Shown: positions 36,551 to 42,959 of the stretch, in pieces
Numbering within the stretch: position 1 is the stretch's first letter
How the letters are laid out: every line of letters starts with the position of its first letter
Assembly: GCA_001887945.1 (NCBI GenBank)
Contig: LDOQ01000328.1
Location: forward strand, 1 to 42,959
Direction of reading: 5' to 3'
Source: Spraguea lophii
Lineage: Eukaryota; Microsporidia; Spragueidae
DNA length: 42,959 bases
The notes under the pieces: generated by a model
Told to the model about the DNA's origin: nothing
The model's database searches: none
Seen by the model: only the letters and a program-made list of their open reading frames with translations
Program-made: the position numbers and the translations under genes

Positions 36551-37000
36551 AACCTTTTATTTATCGAAGTTTCCTAGTCGGTTGCGGCCCATCATGGTCT
36601 ATATTTTTTGGTTCCTAAAGCGCATTTAAACGTGTATTAACCGGTTTCACTGTAGATATGCATTGATCTCATCTTATCCTGCGCCCCAGAATGTTGGGAT
36701 TTTGCGTATGGTGCACGTCGCCGCCTTCTTTAGTTTTTTAAAGATTCCTAACTTCTTTCTTGGCATAATATTGACTGAGTCACAAATCAATACAGGGATT
36801 GCAATTACACCAGCTAAACACTACTTTAATCTAGTAGCGGGAACTTTACACAAGGTATAACTAATGTTATACTATCGAGCCTTCACCCACTCAACAACCT
36901 TTCTCTTCTATTTTTTGTAAATTCTTCTGGATGAAGGATTTGAATCCGTTAGATTTGAAACTTGGTTATTATCACACAGCTACTTAGCTATACAGCCTTA
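36551..37000 (-). repeat. tRNA-derived SINE, copy E (decayed, full length)
   Basis: The minus strand runs through the whole element: tail at about 36551-36610 ('gttgcggcccatcatggtct'), body landmarks 'acaaatcaatacagggattg' (near 36783) and 'cactactttaatctagtagc' (near 36818), and the head at 36929-37000, where the B box has become GGATTCAAATCC and the A box is lost. A minor frame in the body (36663-36860) is not a gene. Confidence 0.75.
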
Positions 37001-37003
37001 TTT

Positions 37004-38739
37004 ATTTTTTAATCCATCATTTTTAATATTATTTCTTCTATTAAACAATAATCATACATTATTTAAAAAGTATTGTTTCAAATAACTAATATTGCATAAT
37101 GGTTTATAAAGTAATGTGGTGCTTTATGTATTCAAATATGGGTTATTTATAATTTTTTTAATATTTTATTCTTGTATTTTTTGATAAAATAAAATATTAA
37201 ATCACCATTGGATTTACAAAAAAAATTACAAAACAAATTTATTAACCATAATATTTAATTATATTGCTTATTAACTCAATAAATTGCCAATCGAACTCGC
37301 GAAGGCTATTCTTATGAATATATCAAAAAAATGAACTTCTAAATAAAAAATTACGCATTATAAATGATTTTGACAATTGGATTATTAAATCTAGCATTCC
37401 ATATATATAGGATCTTACGAAATTATTAATTAGATGTAACTCTTTTATAAATTTATTTGTTGATTTGAGTATTTTATTTAAAAAATGTAAAGGTCATATA
37501 ATATTTGTTATGAAAATTAAAGAAGAAAAGTCATATTTCATGTGTTATAAAAATGAATATCAAAAACGACAACCTATGTAAAGAAAATATTTTAATTTTT
37601 AAATAAAGATATATATAATATAGTAAGATATTTTGTTTTTAATAAAACGTAAGTTCTAAACTTGGTTATACTGAAAGATTTGAATCACAATGGAGATACT
37701 TTATATCGTTTATCTGGAACATTTTACTTTTCACGGAGCTCGTTTTCTTAAACTGTCTCCTTCTATTGTCTTTTTCTATCAATAATAAAAGTTCAAATGA
37801 TTTACAATTTAATTTTTTAAGGTCAATCTATTCTTCAAAATAATAGTATTTCTCTTTTAAAAATAAAAATAAGTTATATTGATTTGTTTTAAATACAATA
37901 AAATTTTTATTATTTTTTATATATACTCTTTATATATAAGAATTATTCCTAAAAAAACATTCTATAATTATTTTGTCAAAATACAAATAATCCGTAAAAA
38001 TGAATGTCATATGAAGGAATACCATTAATGAGTTATACATAGATGTTGTCTATACATTTAAATTGCTCAAATTACATGTATATGATTTTATAAATTAAAA
38101 TATACCGATCCAACTTCTCATTGTAGATTATATTTTAAATTTTAAAAAATATTTGAAAATCATAGTTTAATTAAGATATGGTGATTATTCTGTATTATTA
38201 ATAAAGAAAGTTATTTTAATGATGAGAAAAATAATTTTTGTTTTGTTGAAAATGCATAATTTAGAAAGATAAACGAAAAATATGTAGTAGATATACAATC
38301 GAAATTGATGGTATATAATACACAACTCAAAGACAACACGGAAAAACATATCAAACATTCCAAATTAAAAGACATATTTGAATGCACTAAGGAATTGCAG
38401 TTTATTTGTTGAGAATAAAAAAGATATAAAGATTATTGTGTGTAAAAATACAAAAATTGGAGGAATTCCTGATTAAATTCCACCTGTTTAAAAGCTCGCG
38501 AAAATATAAAAGAAAACAAACAAATAAATTTTAATTCAATTCTTCAACGAATTTTTTTCTAAAACTTAGAAAATACCAATTAAAACAACATAATTTAAAA
38601 TTACTTAGAAAATAATCTTTAAAATAACAAAATACAATATATGAATGTAAAACAAATTGGTTTTTTTGCTTAAAGTTTATTTAAAAACTTAAAAAATATT
38701 TCTTTCTTGTAATAAATAATAGAGTGGAGCATTTCCCTT
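37004..38739. other. 1.7-kb intergenic region, nothing firmly recognised
   Basis: The longest gene-free stretch inside the window. One part (about 38270-38420, plus strand) reads as about 40 codons of a Lys/Ile/Gln-rich peptide without an ATG-plus-CCC start and looks like a broken gene. No RNA gene, SINE or Merlin similarity was seen. Confidence 0.4.
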
Positions 38740-40134
38740 TTAACTTGATTTCTTCTTAGATATAATACTTCTTTCAATTTCTACTTCCTCCACCTCTACA
38801 ACATCTTTATTCATAATTCTTCCTGCAAGAAAACACGATCCCGAAAATATAATAATTATTCCGGTAATAAATCCTTGGTATTGGTTGGCTGTAAAATTTT
38901 CAAAATCATGAAAATATATACCAGCTGTTGTTATAGAAAGTAATGTCCAGGTCATATGAAAAATTGGCACAACAATCAATGCATCATAATGCCTTAAAGC
39001 CCTGTTTATCCAATATATTTGTAATACTGTACATATTACAATCAACGTAAGAAAAATATATGTTATACCAGTTAAAAACTGATTTTCACCTTTAACAGTT
39101 TGATCTAACATTTCGCCGAAACTTTTAGCGAATAAACTAGAAAAAGAGGCAATAGTGGCAGCCAATACGTCATAAAATAATAGCATGGAATATCTAAATA
39201 AATTACTCTCCTCGTAATGAATGTCTCTTTTTAAAAACATAAAAAAATCATCAGAAAGTCGCCAATCACTATTTATCTCAAAGTTTTTTAATAAGAAAAA
39301 CAATAAAATAATGAGTAATATCAAAAATGAAAACCATACTATGGTATTTCTACTTTCATATAATTTAAGAAGCTCGCATAAGGTATACACATGTGTTGAA
39401 TGTCCTGAATTTTTTACAATAATAGCAGATCCTGTTAAAATACAAATAATTCCTGCAAAATCTTTCCAAGTAAACGTTTCATTGTTTATTAAAGGAGCAA
39501 AAACACTATTAAACAATAACCCAACACCACTTAATGATGCTAAAAGAGATTGGTTCCCATATACATAAGAAAAAAAACCAAAGAATTTCCCAAAAATATA
39601 TATAAACATACCAAAACTGAATGTTGAAATTGTAAAACCAAATACCACCATTGTATCTACTCTATAAGATTTTTTCTGAAAATTAACACCAAGATTTATC
39701 ATTAAATTTCCACTCACACTTAACAATACACCTAAAATCCATTTATCTCCATTGCCCGAATTACAAGTATAGCCATTACTATTCATTAAACAACTAGTTT
39801 TTGCATCACATCCACTTAAATAGTTAGGCCTATTTTCCAAACACTCCCCACCCTCGGGTACACTTCTACAACAATATATACCATTTTTACCTATTATTTC
39901 TCCCACCCCGCATCCAGTTGTTGACTTACATTTTGCGCTACAAGCTAATGGACCATAATAAAAATACGATGCACAATCTGTAGGTCTTTCGCATCTACCA
40001 CCACTTGGTATCAAATTTTGACATTTGTTCTCGACACAAAACATCGAATGAATATCTCCTCTACTTACACCCCAACAATCTGCATCAGTTGAACATTTTT
40101 TCAATCGAGCCAAGCCTAAATAAAGAAAAAACAT
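38740..40134 (-). CDS. NIPA-type magnesium transporter fused to a Cys-rich ectodomain
   Basis: From the ATG at 40134 the product is 464 residues. After a short signal-like stretch (FFLYLGLA) come about 125 residues with 15 cysteines (for example KCSTDADC, GRC, TDC, YCC, GEC), most likely a disulfide-bonded domain outside the cell or in a lumen. The rest is a NIPA/DMT-type permease of about nine membrane helices: NLMINLGVNFQKKSY (first helix motif) and SLSGVGLLFNSVFAPLINNETFTWKDFAGIICILTGS (here cited by its ends) match NIPA2-like proteins. A Lys-rich tail (SKKKSS) ends it. NIPA proteins carry Mg2+. The frame is open upstream to a TTG at 40200 with a better signal peptide (LLLFLNLMFFLYLG) but no ATG, so the start is uncertain. 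The Cys-rich extension is not usual for the family. Confidence 0.8.
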   Translation of the reverse strand: MFFLYLGLARLKKCSTDADCWGVSRGDIHSMFCVENKCQNLIPSGGRCERPTDCASYFYYGPLACSAKCKSTTGCGVGEIIGKNGIYCCRSVPEGGECLENRPNYLSGCDAKTSCLMNSNGYTCNSGNGDKWILGVLLSVSGNLMINLGVNFQKKSYRVDTMVVFGFTISTFSFGMFIYIFGKFFGFFSYVYGNQSLLASLSGVGLLFNSVFAPLINNETFTWKDFAGIICILTGSAIIVKNSGHSTHVYTLCELLKLYESRNTIVWFSFLILLIILLFFLLKNFEINSDWRLSDDFFMFLKRDIHYEESNLFRYSMLLFYDVLAATIASFSSLFAKSFGEMLDQTVKGENQFLTGITYIFLTLIVICTVLQIYWINRALRHYDALIVVPIFHMTWTLLSITTAGIYFHDFENFTANQYQGFITGIIIIFSGSCFLAGRIMNKDVVEVEEVEIERSIISKKKSS

Positions 40135-40228
40135 AAGATTAAGAAACAACAATAATTTATGATGAATTTTAAAACAGAAATGATCAAACTGATAAAACAA
40201 AGATAATAATTTTTTTACATTCCTTTAC

Positions 40229-41047
40229 TTAACTATTTCCTAACAAATACTTTAAAATAATTCTAGGATCATTTCTTTTTACAGCAAATTCTACTACATC
40301 TTTTACTTTCATATTTTCTATAGTATAAAAGAAATCACAATCAACCAATTTCCAATTTTTTATTTCCAAACTTATTCTATTCTCTCCTATATCTACTTCT
40401 AATTCCAATCCTGAAGATGTATCAAATTTTACTATTTTATAATTAAAAATATTATTTATAAGCTCTGTAGCTTCTTCATACCATATTTGTATATCTTCCA
40501 TACAATTTTCATATGCCATTCTAGATAATCTTTTTTGCCTTCCTTCAAAAGTTTTTCTTTTTTCTCTTAACTCTTCTACTTGTTGCATCAAATCCTCATC
40601 TACTTCTACTTTTTCATTAATTTTTTTATATGTATTATTTATTTCTATTTCACTTTTTTCTATTTTTTCTTTAATCTCTCCTAATTTCTCCAATCCTTCA
40701 TAATTTTTCTCTAAAACCTTCAATTCATCTTCCAGTTCATTTATTTCATCTTCTAAAATGTTCAATTTTTCTAATTCCTCGTTATAAAAAATATTCAAAC
40801 CATATTTTTCTATAGATATATTTTTTATTTCTTCTTCGTATGCATTTCCCTTTCTTTTTATTTCATTTAAATCGTTTTCACTTTTTTCCAACATCAACAA
40901 TATTCCATCCTGGATATTCAAATCTTCAACAGCATCAATAAAATTCTTTTTACTCAACTTTTCAATGTAAGCAAATTCATAATTACTTAGATATGTTTTA
41001 CTCTGAGAATAATCATGTTCAATAGTAGAATATATTTTATCATTCAT
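40229..41047 (-). CDS. coiled-coil protein with possible RWD-like end; candidate kinetochore subunit
   Basis: The 272-residue product has a long coiled coil from about 60 to 190 (heptads in ELEKLNILEDEINELEDELKVL, cited by its ends) and a globular end (about 195-272) with beta-rich LELEVDIGENRISLEIKNWKL followed by helical VKDVVEFAVKRNDPRIILKYLL. Coil followed by a small strand-strand-helix end is the layout of Spc24/Spc25, Mad1 and Csm1-type proteins, and the last segment recalls the Spc25 end (eLN---nl--FL---R). This is a structural impression, not a motif match. The ATG at 41047 follows CCCT (plus-strand GGG 41049-41051); the ATG at 41080 does not. Confidence 0.65.
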   Translation of the reverse strand: MNDKIYSTIEHDYSQSKTYLSNYEFAYIEKLSKKNFIDAVEDLNIQDGILLMLEKSENDLNEIKRKGNAYEEEIKNISIEKYGLNIFYNEELEKLNILEDEINELEDELKVLEKNYEGLEKLGEIKEKIEKSEIEINNTYKKINEKVEVDEDLMQQVEELREKRKTFEGRQKRLSRMAYENCMEDIQIWYEEATELINNIFNYKIVKFDTSSGLELEVDIGENRISLEIKNWKLVDCDFFYTIENMKVKDVVEFAVKRNDPRIILKYLLGNS

Positions 41048-41048
41048 A

Positions 41049-41051
41049 GGG
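41049..41051 (-). promoter_or_regulatory. CCC start signal of the coiled-coil gene
   Basis: Plus-strand GGG one base upstream of the start codon (CCCTATG on the minus strand). It selects 41047 over the in-frame ATG at 41080. Confidence 0.6.
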
Positions 41052-41117
41052 ACAAAAAACAAAAATATTTTTTTCTTCAAAAAATTTAATTGGCTCAGAA
41101 TAAGCTTTATTTATATT

Positions 41118-41279
41118 TTATTCCTCAAGCATCTCTTGCTCGTCCTTCTCACTAATATCCACCAAACTATCAAGTTTCTTCGTTATTAATTCCATTCTCT
41201 GTTTTATTTCATCACATTTCTTTTCTATTTCAGATATTACATTATCAATGTTTTCTTCTTGATTTACATTTGCTGACAT
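41118..41279 (-). CDS. 53-residue coiled-coil protein, possibly HSBP1-like
   Basis: A short frame starts after CCCC (plus-strand GGGG 41284-41287, then AAAC and ATG) and ends 71 bases before the start of the next gene (start at 41047). It encodes MSANVNQEENIDNVISEIEK followed by a Lys/Glu/Leu heptad region and an acidic end. One short amphipathic coil of this size resembles heat-shock-factor-binding protein 1 (about 76 residues), a trimeric coil, but also DASH or other small subunits. The start signal, good heptads and clean stop make a real gene likely; the identity is open. Confidence 0.6.
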   Translation of the reverse strand: MSANVNQEENIDNVISEIEKKCDEIKQRMELITKKLDSLVDISEKDEQEMLEE

Positions 41280-42797
41280 GTTTGGGGCATAAAATAATGA
41301 TTTCTATTTAACAAAAAAAGATAAAGAAAAAAAAGGATATTTATTAAAAAGTAATGAATTTGTTTTAATATAAAATTTTTAAATATATTTTCTATCAAAT
41401 TATTATTTAATAAAATATTATTAAAATAATTCTGTTTAAAAAACATGTATATTTCAAAATCATTGAAATATCATTTTTTTTTTGATTTAATTCTATCATT
41501 ATAATATTCTATATTACTTTGTTTTATTAAACTATTATTTTATAAATGAATTTTTCTATTTTAAGAAAGACTGAAATATATAATATATTAGATAATATAT
41601 ATTTTAATATTGTTTATAAATTTTATATCTATGACAAAATAAGCTAATAATATTTATTATCACCACTTATTTTGATAATCTAATTCATTAATTAATATTA
41701 AAAAAAGATTGATTTATAATTTACTTAATCGATTGTAACGTGGTATTGTAATGCTTTGGAAGTTATAATCATCAAAATATATTTAATTTGAAAGTTTTTT
41801 ACGCATTTATAAATATCGAGTGCGCAATTAAAATAATCATTTGTAAAAAACTTTTATTAAAGTTTACATTAAAATTATTATTACTGATCAACAAACAATA
41901 TTAAAATATTACTAATAAGCAACAGTAATTAATCTTAGATAAAATATTAGTAATAACAAGATATTATTGTTAAATGGGGTAAGTGATTCTCCTCTCGTTT
42001 ACAAGAAGTAAGACAATCCAATCCTGTAAATCTTCAAAGAATTTTTAAAATAAAAAAAGTTGAACAGATGATTTAAATGTGTAGGCGTTCGATATCTAAC
42101 TTAATTATATGTTGTAGGTATCTAAATTAAAACACCGGCTATTCAGTACAGTTAGAATACCTATACTGGTTTGTTATTTAGTTTGTATTATATCATGGAA
42201 TATACTAAAATCTTCATAAAACTAAAAAGAATGCAACATACATTATGTTTATATTTATACTCCGAGGAACTTATAATATGCGGCTAATGTATATTTGTAT
42301 TTAAATTAGTGATTATAGATATATTACATGTCTTGAAAAACATCTCTTCATAGAATATAATGATGCGTATTCGACCAATAAAACATTTCTATTATAAATA
42401 AAAGTTTCATAAAAAATTTTAGATTCTAGTAAATGATTAGAAGAAGATATTGAAAGTGGTTTTTTATAAAGAAATTTATTTGAATATGGAGCAATGTCAA
42501 TAAAAAAAAGAACTGTATTTTAAATGACAATTATTTAAAGTTTATTAATTTCTATAATATAATCTTTGAAGAAATTTTAAGCTTGAGTAGAATTTTAAAT
42601 ATTATTATACTTACTAATTTCAGTCTTCATATAAATATTTACTTCCCTTCATTTAATTCTCAACAAACTTTAGATTCCAAAATAAAAATAAAAATTATTA
42701 ATAATAAATTTGTAATTGGAACATATAAATTTAGTTTTTAAAGGAACAAAAAATATAATTAACATTTTAAAGCAAACCAATATTAATATTTATTATA
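41280..42797. other. 1.5-kb AT-rich intergenic region
   Basis: No gene, RNA or known repeat was recognised. A GTAAGT after ATGGG near 41972-41983 resembles a microsporidian 5' splice site, but no useful frame follows. Confidence 0.4.
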
Positions 42798-42959
42798 TTA
42801 CTTTTTTATTATTATATATTTTTTACATATCCTTTTTAGATCGAAATCTTTACATATCAAATCATTGATAATTTCAACTGCCTTTTTAATATCCAGATCT
42901 TTTTGTGTTACAAAATAAGAATGTAAAAAATGATAATTATCCATATATTTCAAATACAC
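42798..42959 (-). CDS. C-terminal end of a gene running off the right edge
   Basis: The minus strand is open from the window edge to a stop at 42798-42800. The last about 53 residues are Lys/Ile/Asp-rich and mostly helical (DLDIKKAVEIINDLICKDFD, then LKRICKKY). The composition is that of a protein, not of spacer. The start lies outside the window, so nothing more can be said. Confidence 0.45.
   Translation of the reverse strand: MYLKYMDNYHFLHSYFVTQKDLDIKKAVEIINDLICKDFDLKRICKKYIIIKK

Noticed and set aside
36663..36860. 65-codon frame on the plus strand, similar to one at 144-419
   Set aside because: Both are chance frames running through the antisense of the SINE body; the shared peptide reflects the repeat, not a protein family.
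41972..42030. Short first exon with a GTAAGT splice site
   Set aside because: ATGGG-GTAAGT and a nearby AAG acceptor give only about 15 codons after splicing.
1..42959. CRISPR array, rRNA, bacterial operon or prophage
   Set aside because: No regularly spaced direct repeats, no rRNA sequence, and all recognised genes are eukaryotic.

Overview
The window looks like nuclear DNA of an AT-rich microsporidian (fungus-related intracellular parasite). The protein genes are compact, intron-free eukaryotic genes that are shorter than their yeast counterparts (RNA polymerase I second subunit about 1030 residues, Spt16 about 873, Clf1 about 574). At least fourteen start codons have a CCC or CCCC a few bases upstream (GGG on the plus strand for minus-strand genes), which is the known microsporidian core promoter/start signal. 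I used it to choose between alternative ATGs and to accept two very small genes. The species cannot be named from sequence alone. Long AT-rich intergenic stretches and many repeats point to one of the larger, transposon-bearing genomes, not an Encephalitozoon-like one.

Layout. 1-4.2 kb: an almost intact tRNA-derived repeat cut by the window edge, a small membrane protein, a Merlin-type transposase relic, and an Eco1-like cohesin acetyltransferase. 4.2-12 kb: cytosolic HSP70 with a heat-shock element and TATA box, a secreted glutaredoxin-like protein, a small helical protein, and a 1.4-kilocodon Mon2-like trafficking protein with Asn/Thr-rich inserts. 12.6-15.6 kb: tRNA-Leu(UAA), an Arl2-type GTPase, a Hst3/Hst4-like sirtuin, and a candidate GPI-anchored surface protein. 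16-17 kb: a Merlin relic abutting the best full-length copy of the tRNA-derived repeat. 17.3-25.2 kb: a coiled-coil protein, RNA polymerase I RPA2, CENP-C/Mif2, a TatD nuclease and a UBX protein. 25.6-32.7 kb: another repeat copy, Spt16, Rsa4/Notchless, a third Merlin relic, a 42-codon gene and Pol III subunit RPC11. 33.7-37 kb: the splicing factor Clf1, an HP1 protein and two eroded repeat copies. 38.7-42.96 kb: a NIPA-type transporter with an unusual Cys-rich ectodomain, a coiled-coil protein that may be a kinetochore subunit, a 53-codon gene, and a partial gene at the right edge.

The genes are mostly housekeeping. Chromosome biology is well represented (Eco1, sirtuin, CENP-C, HP1, Spt16), as is the transcription and ribosome machinery (RPA2, RPC11, Rsa4). 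The most novel-looking element is the dispersed family of about 465 bp whose 5' end carries textbook Pol III A and B boxes, i.e. a tRNA-derived SINE. It occurs as two nearly identical copies, three eroded copies and one 3' fragment. The NIPA/Cys-rich fusion and the secreted glutaredoxin with a non-standard active site come next. All functional names rest on motif recognition by eye; no database search was run.
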